Assembly (NCBI GenBank): GCA_027924645.1
Contig: BSBN01000047.1
Span: forward strand, 3,782,001-3,846,000
Length of the DNA: 64,000 bases
Reading direction: 5' to 3'
Origin: Cunninghamia lanceolata
Lineage: Eukaryota > Streptophyta > Pinopsida > Cupressales > Cupressaceae
Under the pieces are notes generated by a model. That model was not told the DNA's origin and did not search any database. It saw nothing but the letters and a program-made list of their open reading frames with translations. Position numbers and translations under genes: made by a program. Positions 11,211-22,913 of the stretch are shown in pieces (the first letter of the stretch is position 1; each line of letters begins with the position of its first letter).

Positions 11211-12812
11211 ATAGACATGTATTTCATATAAGTATTAGTATGTAGTTGATTGTTTTGAAATATTTGAATTTAAAATATCTGTGGGTCATGAATAGATTCC
11301 ACTAAGGAAGTAAATGCATTAAACTACATTTAATGTGGAAGGAATGCCAAGTGAGAGTGGGGAGATAAACTCCAACAAAAATTCATTTGGATGAACTGTC
11401 TAAGTGATGGGAATTAAATGTTAAGGAGAGTGGAGATTACTCCACTGGATTACTGGCAAATAGAGAGAAGTTTCAGGTGTTTCCACTGCCTGGAATGGAG
11501 GAGTTAACAAAAATAAAAGGAAAGTATGGAGACTGGTAGAAAAAGGGAGGAAGACAGAAGAAAAGAGAAGTTCGGCTCTATAGTTTTCGAGAGGATGTTG
11601 CTTTTGAATTGGTATTTTTTGCTACTTATTGTAGTAGTGATTTAATGTGTTATGCTTTATTATCCTATTGCAAACACTAAATATAGAGTGGATTGGTATT
11701 TCAATATTTTGAAAGGTTATACAAGAATTTTTATGTGAAGTCTTTTTCAGTTTCATTCTCAAATATATTCATAAGGGTTTCTTAAAACCTATTTTGTTTT
11801 GAAACATGTAAGTTTGGCCTATAGCTAAGTGTAGCCATTAATATGAGGAAACCAAATAGGAATGATTAAGTTTATTATGGTGATCTCAAAATGAATTTAA
11901 ATCTATGTAATGGAAGACCATATTTGGTGTAATCCCATTCAGGTTTATTCATAGAGGAAACAACTGCTTGAACTTTTGTGTCTTCAAAGTTTAGATTTTA
12001 TTGAGCCTATATTTTATTTAAAAACTCTAGTAGTTATGTTTTCATAGAGGGCCAATGGCAGTTTGGGTAGTAATATTTCCTTTATCAAAAATTAAAAATG
12101 ACCTTGGCTAGATCTCCTGTAGCATTCAAAGGTTTCTCTTTGTCTATTAAGATCATTTGAATAGGTCAGCTTTTAGAAATTTTGGAGGATCAAAAGAGTA
12201 ACAAGTTGTATATGTTTTTGTAATCAAGTGGTTGTGGAAGGGTTTTGATACACAAGCATAGTCATATATTTTTGAGTATTGAGTAGGGAATTGTTATTCA
12301 TAACCATGGTCAGCTATTTTATTGTCATGAGCTATGTTATACCTAAATAAAATTAGGTCTCACTCTAAATGTAGTTTAGAATAGAGTTACCTAGTTCTTG
12401 ACTATGGATATGGTTTGAATGGGATAAATATATATCCACTGTTATTTGATTTGTGTGGAAATATTATTACAGTATCTATAGGTTTATTGCATTCAATTTT
12501 ATAGTCTTAAATTGTTTAAGTAATATGAATATCGTTGACATGCTTTAGGTCTAACATTGAATACATTTAGAGTATCAATGAATACCAGACCTTTAGTCAT
12601 CTTACTATTTCTATATTTATCTTCGAGTTTAAAAGTATGTAACATATGAAAACCTTAAGCCTAAGAAGTATAGTTATCTGAGTATTATTGTTATTGAAAT
12701 ATATTATGATCTTTTGAGATCAAGGAATGTTAGGAAAATAGTTGTTAAACATTTATAGTTTATGTGACTAAGAAAATGATTGTAGAACATCATACTTATA
12801 GATATTTTTGTT

Positions 12813-12816
<4 letters not shown>
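11209..12816. other. AT-rich non-coding DNA
   Basis: No gene is recognised. A purine-rich tract lies at about 11,505-11,575. This may be LTR or flank of G1, because the DNA immediately left of G0 (13,405) is the pre-insertion neighbour of the DNA at 26,950. Confidence 0.45.

Positions 12817-12879
<63 letters not shown>
12817..12879. repeat. (TA)n microsatellite
   Basis: A perfect TA tract of about 31 units. Confidence 0.97.
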
Positions 12880-12882
<3 letters not shown>

Positions 12883-13400
12883 AGTAGTATGGTTGTATTT
12901 TGATAGCTCTTACAACTTATAAGATACTTAGTGATGAGTAGATATAGTTGGATATATATAATAAAAGAATTTATAATAAATTATTGTTATAATTGAAGAG
13001 ATTTTATAACTTTATAAAAGGACTGTAAAATATTTCAATGAAAGACAAATCTTGATCAATATTTGTTCTTTATATACTTGAAACTATTATCAGTTTGCTT
13101 TGTTCAAATATGTTAAATAGAGGAAATGTTAAAATAATGTATTAGGACAATAGAGGAAACAATCTGATTTGAACATATCATATTTAGTTGGAATTAAAAT
13201 CTTACAGAATATGTGAATCCTATTTGTTTATATTACTATCTATGGTTGATGTTTTTGATACCTATTTGCATTGTGAATAGTTTGTTCAGAGAATTGTGTA
13301 TAGCTGAGAATGCAAGAATGCACAAAGATACTATAGTATGAATTTGGAATTATTTAGTTTTCTATCCTATACTTGACTAGTTGAGAATATAGGTGGATTA

Positions 13401-13405
13401 AATTC
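13401..13405. repeat. Target-site duplication AATTC (left copy)
   Basis: AATTC directly abuts the left LTR of element G0. An identical AATTC at 26,945-26,949 directly abuts its right LTR. Five-base duplications are standard for Ty3/gypsy integration. Confidence 0.93.
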
Positions 13406-16400
13406 TGTGATGCCTTGTAATGCAACCCTATAGAGTTAGGCTAACCGGTGATTAAATTACAGAAATATTTTTTTGAAGCAAGTAAATGGATTAGCATTAG
13501 ACAAAGTTGACACTATTCACAACATTTAAACAAGATGAACAACTAACACCTCTAGGGCATAATTGCATCAGAAAAACATAAATTCATAACAATGCAAGTA
13601 ATATACATTATGATACAACAGAAGAGGATTACATCATTCAATTGCAAATATTAATAGTTATCAAATACAAGATTACATGCTTACAAGATTCATGACCGAT
13701 TACATCGGTTTACAGTATTCAACATTATACAATTCTGAAAGTACTATACAGCTCTAAGGATGCAAGGACAAATCTGGAACTGGAAGCACATCTACAGTGA
13801 ACACAAATTAAGTTAACCAAGAAAAACCAATGGATTAAGCTCTTCCACCCAACCATGTGGAACCTTGATGTCCACCCCCCAAGCTAGGAGATAACAATGA
13901 GGTGCCACTAAGTCAAAGGATACAAGTAGGCAGATACAAACTTGACATAGACAATACATATTATCAAGACTTCACAAATCACCAAGACAAGATGATACTC
14001 CAGAGGCAACAACAAAAGATAAAGGGGAAGCAACTAGACTGTAATAGGGAGAGTGTCATCGCATGATCCTAGCATGGGTTATCTAGGCTATCTCTCTCTA
14101 GAAACCAGCCCCCATCTATGGTTATCCTGGCAGCCTCTCTCTAGGAACCAGCCCCATAGGGTGACACATGCGAGACCAACACATCCTCTTATGTAGACAA
14201 GGAGGTTGATCTTGCCAATCGAGCCTTCTCATCCCATCCTTAGCCTGTGAGAGCACTCAAGGCATGGGTGATGCATCATACTTATCTTGTTATGTGAATT
14301 ACTACCCATCCCACCTAGATAAATTATTAAGTTATCACTTGATTATAACTTTCATGGGGTTATCTAGGCAGCCACTTTGGGCACCGGCCCCACCATGGAA
14401 GCCACTCTCCTACATGCAACTAGCAACCCCTAACCAACATCCAAAAACTAATTAAATGGCATGCATGGGCAAGGGACTGTAAGGCATCTATCTTTTACAT
14501 ACCAATACATTACATAGATAATTTCAAATCTGACACCTCAAACAACAAATCTTTCCCCTATCCACTTCAAAATCTCATATCGAGTAAAAAACATTAAAAA
14601 TGACATGACACAATGTTGCATTGGAACCCAAGTAGTCTAATCTCTGGAGTCCGGTAAATTGAAACACAATACCACTATACATATGTCCATCTCCCGATAT
14701 GGAAAAATGAAGATTTAAACGACTTGTCATTTATTAACCATGACATTTCATTAGAATAATACTACTTAGAACCAAAGGAAAAATACAATACCTAATTCCT
14801 TCATTACTACATGATGATAATAACTAACAATGTAAATTACAAGCAAGGCCATATAATATATCAAAAATTAACTCAACATATCACCATCGAATAATTTTAA
14901 ACAGGAAAACACTATAAGGTTTTAACCCTGTTTTAATTAAAATCCTAATAATAACATATACTATTCCTTTCTAGAATTATAATTTCATCTAATATTTTTT
15001 TAACCATTACCATAATAATTCGATTCACAATAAATCTCTAATTTATTATTTATTTATTAAAATCAAAGCACCATAGGATAGTTATTACTAAATCATAACT
15101 AAACAAGTTATATTTAACAAAATAAACTGAGTAAAGCTAATGATTAACTCATCATTCTTATTATTAACTGAGTTGAAAATAGTCATGCAAATCTATTAAC
15201 AAATAAGCTAGCATAAATTTATAATCTTCTAATAAAGATTTACAACCAGTCATTCATGGAGTTTCAAAAGGAAACTTTCTAAATAAACCTATTCATAAAT
15301 CTCCCTACTACATCCTAAATGGATTCTTTTGCTAATTGAACTACTATACAAATTGAAGATTATAATCCAGAGAGAAAAAAAAATGGAAGATTTGTAAAGG
15401 ACCAGATGAACGATCTGCCATGAGCAACAGAGAAAAAGCTTTTCAGAGGGAGAAAAATGAGAACCAGAGGGGGCAATCTGCCAGGAAGGTCATCTGAGAG
15501 AAGAATGAAAGAAATGAAATGGCAAATCCGTCAAGGAGAAATGAAACGTCTGGCAGAAAGAAGATAAAATGGGAAAAATGCATCAGTATGACCTATTGTA
15601 CAGTGCCTCAGATGAGAGGAAAACAAAATGGCTAGATGTTAAAATGACCTTAATTTGAGCATTTTTCCTTGGAAAAAGAATTTAGAGAAAAAAAATAGAG
15701 GGTATGGCCGTACGACGGCGGCTAGAAGAGGTTGATGCTAGCAGTTTAGAATTTGGCAAAAAAAATCGACCCATATTAACGTTAAAATAGCCTGGGAGAA
15801 TCAGGGACATGAGAGGTGTATAGGCAGAGGTAAAATTTTTGATAGGTTTCCATTGAAATATCATATCAATGCATGGCTTTAAATTAAAACCTCATTTTCT
15901 GGCAGTGAAGTCTGAGATTCAAATACAGGATAAGCCTTAAAATGACACTGGGAGCAATAAAATAGGTAGGGTCTGGTAAAAGATTTAATTAAGCAATTTC
16001 TCTTGATACATCAAATGATCCAATTATTTGCTAAAATTTGTTGATTCACATATGGATAAGTTGAAGCTTCACCTAACGAAAGAAAAGAACCAACCTAAGT
16101 TTTCTTAAGGAACTCAGGTGACAAAGCAAAATTATCAAGTTCAGGGTTATAGGAAGACTTGGGCTTCAGATGGTGACAGGAAGACAAGAATTCCATGGGT
16201 ATAAAGAAACAAGTTCATAATACACCAAGAAATTCAACATAGACCTAAACTAGTTTTATCAAATTTGTACAAAATTACAAGTAAACATACCCGGACTTCA
16301 ATTCCTAGCTTCAAAATTTCTTCAGCTTCCAACTTCTTCTGCTTCCCATAACCTTTTTCCCCAAATTTCGTCTTCCCATCTCAGAATTCCTCTCCCACAA

Positions 16401-16643
16401 ATAACTTCCCATAAACCAAAAATAGGCAAACTCCATTAAATTTCCACTACCAAAATTTGTTACAGAATCCCACTATCCTCTAAAACTAAGAGTAATTAAA
16501 TTTTCTTTGCGAGGGAGATTATCCAAGTCAGGAATCTTATATGACAACTCACATGAAATAAATTATTAACTAATATTATTTTTCAAATTACCATATACTA
16601 TTTAAATAATAAAACAATATTAAATACTTATGACTCAAATAAT

Positions 16644-17066
16644 ATTAAAATAATTAATTTTTTTTTTGATTGGTAAGTGAGGGATTTTTAGGCTGGCCCA
16701 CTCCAGCGGAGGTCACAAAGGGGACCTCCTCCCCGTAGAACTGCCACCACCACTGTAGCGCGGATCACCAGCGGTGCGGCCTTGCTGAGTTTTCCATCAT
16801 GCCGCTTGTGGCATAGATCGCCACCGATAGATTCGTCATTGTACACCATTGCTACCATGACCTATCAAGCTGTGGAGACCAGAGAACACCAGAATTCGAG
16901 CACACTCCACTTAAGGACCTCGGAGTGCCATGCATCACCTACATAGAGCCACAACCATTTAGTAGCCAAGATGTCTTTGGGGGGATTTGAACCTTGGTCT
17001 CCACAATAAGGACCAAGTGGTCTTAACCACTAGACCACACCCACTCGACATTAAAATAATTAATTT
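16644..17066. repeat. 17-bp target duplications of the SINE
   Basis: attaaaataattaattt occurs at 16,644-16,660 and again, identically, at 17,050-17,066. The sister LTR has it once, at 26,169-26,185, which is the empty site. Part of the T end of the left copy merges with the SINE tail, so the border there is uncertain by a few bases. Confidence 0.95.
16661..17049 (-). mobile_element. tRNA-derived SINE inserted in the G0 LTR
   Basis: A 389-bp retroposon on the minus strand. Its head is tRNA-like, with an A box TGGTCTAGTGG (+ strand 17,027-17,037) and a B box GGTTCAAATCC (16,983-16,993) spaced as in a pol III promoter. Its tail is an A run (T run at 16,661-16,667 on the + strand, merging with the duplication). 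Perfect 17-bp target duplications flank it and the other LTR of the same element lacks it. The body is much richer in GC and CpG than the surrounding LTR, which suggests a later arrival with less C-to-T decay. It is longer than the short plant SINEs I know and I do not recognise the family from its body. Confidence 0.93.
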
Positions 17067-17827
17067 AATCTTTATTAAAAATTACTTAAATAATATTCCC
17101 AATTCTCATTAATAATTTACGACGATAAAAATACTTTTATATTTAACTTATTAATAACATTATTATTATAAAATTAATTCATTTCCAACCATTTCATAAA
17201 GACAGAAACCATCAAATTCAAGCAAAGACAATTGTATACCAGTGATGACCATAAACTTGAGGAAAGGACCAAAGAGTGACATCCCGACTCACGACCACAA
17301 ACTGAAGACAAAAATTGACCTAGGGAAACCCCATGTTATCTCCCATCCACATTATCCATTGGTGCAAGGGCACACTCAGACTTGCGAAGCCAAGTGGAGT
17401 CGATGCCCGGTACCTACAACCTACATCAAAACGATAGGTTATATACAAACATATGCATATATCAAACACACGGAGTCAGGGAATCACATCATAGTAGGGT
17501 GCTTGAAACAAGTAATACTACACCGTCCCTGATCTAAAGCATAACAATAAACATAAACATCTCTAACTAACACTTAGATAAAATTCAATCCATAAAGCAG
17601 TAACATTATTCTGCATAATCAATTAACCATCACCTAACCATGTCAAAACACAACATAAACTGTTATATAAATAATGTCATCATACTGCTCATAACACATG
17701 TCAATAACCACATTAGTCCACCATAGTCCAGCATAAACCATAAGTCTAACAACCAAATGTCTCAAAATTGTCTAAGTGCAATAGAAAAACTATCAACTAT
17801 CACAAGCCAAAAATGAAGGGCATTACA

Positions 17828-17838
17828 TCCTCCCCCCT
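17828..17838 (-). promoter_or_regulatory. G0 polypurine tract
   Basis: On the minus strand AGGGGGGAGGA sits immediately before the 3' LTR start TGTAATG. This is the expected primer site for plus-strand DNA synthesis. Confidence 0.9.
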
Positions 17839-17848
17839 AGAATCAGGC

Positions 17849-20800
17849 TTACTCCTGGAAGCCTGCAAATAAGTAAGGGTATAACTCTCTCATCCTAGAA
17901 GAATCCTCCCAGGTAGCAGAAGTCTCATCATTAGGATCCCATTAGACCCTGACCTGCTCCATGTATCTACCCCTGAGAGCAAGTCTCCTATGCTGCAGAA
18001 TGTCTACGGGCTCCAAAGCCAACTGCCCATCCTCTACCTGTAGAGTAGTCCAATCAAGACCATGAGCAATATTTGGATAGTAAGGTCTAAGTATAGAAAC
18101 ATGAAACACATCATGGATGCGTGAAAGGCTGGGTAGAAAAACAAGACAATAAGCAACAGGACCAATCCTCTCCAACACCTTAAAAGGTCCAACAAAGCGT
18201 GGTGCTAGCTTAGAGCCTTTTCCATAATGGATCAGACTCTTTTGCGAATGCACACGCAAGAACACTCGCTCCCCAACTAAAAACTACCAATCGACCTTAT
18301 GAGCATCAACATACTTCTTCTGCCTGTCCTGTGTTGCCACCAAATGCTCTCTAATCTACCCCACCTCCTGCTCCATATCTCTAAGCATATCTGGTCCTAG
18401 AAGGACTCTATCCTCAAGATGATCCTAACTCAGTGGGGTCTGACAAGGACGACCATACAAAGCCTAAAATGGAGACATGTCGATAGAACTATGATATCCA
18501 TTATTATAAGCAAACTCCACCAGATACAGGTAGTCCTCCCAACGGCTCTGCCAATCCATCACATACATCCTAAGCATATCCTTGAGAACCTAGTTAACCC
18601 TCTCAGTCTGTCCATCAGTCTTTGGATGGTATGCTGAACTAAAGTTCAGCTGTGTCCCCAAGGTATGTTACATAGAAGTCCAAAGGGCTGAAGTAAACAC
18701 TGAATCCCTATAAGAGATGATCCTACAAGGAATCCCGTGAAGTCTAACTATGTCCTCCATGAACACTCTGGCCACCGTAGAAGCATTATAAGATGAACAG
18801 ACAGGAGAGAAGTGAGCTACCTTCATCAACCTATCCATAGTGACCATAATAGCATCATGTTGACAGGAGGATACCAGCAAACCAACTATGAAGTCTATCA
18901 AAATGATGTCCCATTTCCATTCTGGAACAAGATGAGGCTGTAAAAGTCCTGCAGGGTGTTGGTGCTCTGCCTTCACCCTCTGACACTCAAGACATCTCGA
19001 CACAAAATCAACAATATCCTGCTTCATACCACTCTAAAAATACAGCTGACGAAGATCTGCATTCATCTTCTTGATACCCAGATGAGCGGAATAGGGTGTC
19101 TGATGTGCCTCTAACATAACTAGGGTATGAAGACCCTCTAAACTAGGAACATAGATACGACCCAAATGTTGCAAAAGACCATCTGACTCAAGAGAGTAAC
19201 CAGCAAACCTACCCTCCAAAGGTCTACCCAACTCAACCTCAGACTTCACCTCCTGATACCAACTGTTGGTAGGAAGTGCTGCAAGAATCTGACCTCTAAA
19301 ATTAACTATGAGAGTGACTGCTGAGATCTCATGCCTTCGACGACTAAGAGTATCTGCTACAACATTTTCTTTCCCTTGAATATACTTGACCTCAAAGTCA
19401 TACTCGCACAAGAACTCCATCCATCGCCTCTGTCTCACATTCAAGTTTGCTGTGTGAAAATATACTGCAAACTACGATGATCACTGTGCAGCTCAAACTG
19501 ATGCCCTAAAAGAAAATGCCTCCACCTCACCAAGACATGCACAACTACGGCTAACTCCAGATCATGAGTTGGATAGTTCAATTCATGATCCTTGAGTTTG
19601 CGAGACTCATAGGCAATCATGCGACCATCTTGCATCAGAACTGCTCCTAAACCCTCCAAAGAAGCATCTGTACACACAACAAAGTCCCTAGTAGGATCAA
19701 GAACGGCTAGAATAGGTGCACTGGTCAACCACTTCTTAAGGATTTGAAAAGCTACCTAACACTCCTCTGACCAAACAAACTTCTTCCCTTTCCTCTGAAG
19801 AGAAGTGATAGGATGAGCAATCCTTAAAAAATCCATAAACAAATGGTGATAGTAGCCTGCCAAACCAATAAAATTGTAGACCTCAGAAACATTAGTAGGT
19901 GTAGGCCAATCCATAATAGCTTGGATCTTCGAAGGATTCACCGCAATACCCTCTCCAGAAATGACATGACCCAGATACTTCACCTCTGTCTAAAAGAATT
20001 CACATTTCGACAAATTAGCATAAAGCTAATTTTCTCTTAGACACTGCAACACCTGATGCAAATGCTCTTCATGCTCCTCCATAGTCCTTGAATAGATCAA
20101 TATATCATCCAGAAATACAAGGACAAATCTGTCGAGATAAGTGTGAAAAACATCATTCATCAGACTCATGAAAACTGAAGGTGCATTCATCAACCCGAAT
20201 GGTATAACTGTAAACTCATAATGTCCATAACGGGTGTGAAATGTTGTTTTATGAATATCTGCCTCAAATATCTGCAATAGATGATATCTTGACTTAAGGT
20301 CAATTTTAGAAAACACCTTAGCTTCCTTAATCTGGTCAAACAAATCATCAATCCGAGGCAAAGGATATCTATTCTTCACTGTCACCTTATTGAGCTGTCA
20401 ATAGTCGATACACAGTCGTAGAGATCCGTCCTTCACAAAGATCATAGGTGCTCCCCATGGAGAAACACTAGGTTGAATGAATCCCTTGGCTAAAAATTCA
20501 TCCAACTGCAATTGAAGCTCCTTAAGCTCTTGAGTGGTCATCTGCAACTGATGATATCTCGACTTAAGGTCAATTTTAGAAAACACCTTAGCTGCCTTAA
20601 TCTAGTCAAACAAATCATCAATCCGAGGCAAAGGATATCTATTCTTCACTGTCACCTTATTGAGTTGTCGATAGTCGATACATAGTCATAGAGATCTGTC
20701 CTTCTTCTTCACAAAGATCATAGGTGCTCCCCATGGAGAAACACTAGGTCGAATGAATCCCTTGGCTAATAATTCATCCAACTGCAATTGAAGCTCCTTA

Positions 20801-22764
20801 AGCTCCTGAGTGATCATCTTGTATGGAGCTTGTGAGATAGGCTCTGCGCTAGGAACAAGATCAATCCTAAAGTCAATGTCATGCTTAGGTGGCATCCCCA
20901 GAATCTCAGAAGGAAAAACATTTGCATACTCTCTCAAAAGTGGGTGATCCTCAAGAGATGTATCTTGACTCTCCTCCATCTCCAAGTCATTAACTATCAC
21001 TGCGAAGAGCTGACATCCTTGACGCATGCATCTCTTAAGTTGCATAGCAGAGATCATACGTAGGGAAATAGGTCTCTGGATACCAACTACCTCCACCTCA
21101 CTACCAATAACATCCACACATCTGACTGACTTACGCTGACAATTGATCATTGCCTGATGGGCCTCTAGCCAATCCATACCCAATACTATATCATATGAAC
21201 CAAGGGGTAGGATGTGGAGGTCTACTATAGTAGATAGAGAGCCAATCTTCAACTCACAACCATGCACTAGAGACTCAACTGCGACCTTAGCCTCGAAAGC
21301 TAACTCAACCTACCACCTATCATCCTGCTTTGTTGCCACTTAACCACAACGCTCCACAAGAGAAGGATAAATGAATGAATTAGAAGCATCAAAATCAAAA
21401 AGAATGGAAAATCCAATACCTCACATGAAACCAGAAGTCTCCACCATGGTACCCTGATGCTCTACTTGGAAGTTATCTACTGCAGAAAAAACTCTGTGTG
21501 ATTTACCTGCATCACCCACCATCGGCTCTGAAGCTGTCAGTCTGTGTCCAAATCCAAATGCATTCCTCTAAGGACACTGTTTAGAAATATGGCCTTGTTG
21601 GCCACAAGAGTAGCACCATATGCCTCTACCAAAACCACCACCACCCTGAAAGGCACTAGACTACTAGAAACTCCCCCTGCTAACCGTAGACTGCGTGCTC
21701 TAAGCGGGACAATTAGCATGATCCTGTCTAGAACGTAGCCAATTCTGGTTCTTCTTATTTTGAAATCTAGTACCCTGCTGCGGCTGAGAATTCATCAGTT
21801 TGGCTTGAGAGTACTACTATTTTTGTCCACCCTTCAAGGGTGCATGAGATCCTGATGCCTAAGCATGTCCACCATGAGAACCGAATCTTGCAGAAGGTGC
21901 ACTACCAATATGCACACTGGTATGCCCATCGAGTGCCATAGTCAAATTCTCCTCCACTAACTGGGCTTTCTCCACTGCTACCTCCATAGTCTTAGGTTTG
22001 AATATGTGAACCCCTCCACTAATCTAGGCATTTAAGCCCCTAATAAAATGCTGCACTAGCATAGTCTCATCATCTTCAATGCCCGCATACTGCTTGAGCT
22101 CATAGAATCTACACTCATACTACTCAACTGACATGCCCATCTACCTCAGCTCATGGAAATTATTTGCGCGACGCTACCTCCAATGATCAGACAAAAAACT
22201 GGCTCTAAATCTCTCTAAGAACAACTCCCAAGAAACTGTGCTAATATCCAAGTGCAGCTTCTGCTCCTCTAAACGCCACCAAGTCAAAGCAAAACCTCTG
22301 AGATGCAGAATAACACATATAGCCTTGGTGTTTCTTCCATACGGATGCATGGAGAAACACCTTCCTATATCCAGTAACCATGTCTCTGCCTCTAGACCAC
22401 TACTAGCTCCATCAAAGGTGGGAGGGCATGCCCTTAGAAGATCTCTCATATGACTGGCTAAAGTGGCCTCCTGCTCAGTTGTGAATTCTCTCCAGCTAGG
22501 TGATCTCTCTCTTTCCCTAGCTTTTGGTTGGTCTACTTCTTGTCCCCCTCTAGGTTGCTCTACCTCCTGTCTAGGGCCTAAATGGGCAAGGGCCTCCTCA
22601 AGTAACTGTCATAACTAGGCTCCCTTAGGCTGACCCTAACCTTCCATATTTTGACCCCCACCTTCATGGGTACTCTCATGAGGAGAATTGGGGGGAGGTG
22701 TACCGCCACCACCTCTCCCACGACCCCTACCTCTGCCACGACCTCGACCTCTACCTCTAGGCAT
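17849..22764 (-). pseudogene. G0 gag-pol (broken)
   Basis: The polyprotein starts at an ATG at 22,764 with an RG-repeat N-terminus (MPRGRGRG...) typical of chromovirus Gag. The Gag core, with FDGASSGLEAETWLLDI and TWWRLEEQ, lies at about 22,420-22,180. A CCHC zinc knuckle (CYSCGQQGHISKQC) is near 21,600. The protease C-terminus (SYDIVLGMDWL) is near 21,190. RT covers about 20,860-19,760 and includes the catalytic FLDDI near 20,110. RNase H (VVCTDASLEGLGAVLMQ) starts at about 19,690. Integrase follows with zinc finger and core (about 19,120-18,200). A chromodomain-like tail (VxWDPNDETSATWED) ends at a stop at 17,849. There are many in-frame stops and frameshifts, and a 270-bp tandem duplication within RT. 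The protein cannot be made intact. Confidence 0.93.
20270..20815 (-). repeat. 270/276-bp tandem duplication inside G0 RT
   Basis: Two head-to-tail copies (20,270-20,539 and 20,540-20,815) both encode the RT start ([19 protein letters not shown]) through [13 protein letters not shown]. They differ by a 6-bp indel and scattered substitutions. The junction shares the short word 'tcatct'/'atctgcaa'. The duplication disrupts RT, and each copy has since gained different stop codons. Confidence 0.93.
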
Positions 22765-22899
22765 CTACCTACAACACCAAAGGATAATTTATTACACATA
22801 CAGAGGGAAACAACAGGGAGGAAAATTAATCTATAGAGTTTAAGCACTAGGTCACATAATGGGCTCAGTTATAACCAGAGTACCCAGTGTTTAAACCTA

Positions 22900-22911
22900 G
22901 CTTTCATACCA
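22900..22911 (-). promoter_or_regulatory. G0 primer-binding site (initiator tRNA-Met type)
   Basis: On the minus strand, two bases after the end of the 5' LTR, TGGTATGAAAGC matches 10 of 12 bases of the tRNA-iMet PBS TGGTATCAGAGC. The position and the TGG start are as expected. Confidence 0.85.
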
Positions 22912-22913
22912 AA

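Larger units (their letters stand above)
13406..17827 (-). repeat. G0 3' LTR (left copy, with SINE inserted)
   Basis: On the minus strand the LTR begins TGTAATGCCC right after the polypurine tract and ends GGCATCACA at 13,406. It aligns along its whole length with 22,914-26,944. The only large difference is the insertion at 16,661-17,066. By eye the copies differ at a few per cent of sites, mostly transitions. At about 4.03 kb without the insertion it is unusually long for an LTR. Confidence 0.95.

Noticed and set aside
16981..17040. Possible free tRNA gene (A and B boxes)
   Set aside because: It is the head of a SINE: no cloverleaf 3' end, A tail and target duplications are present.
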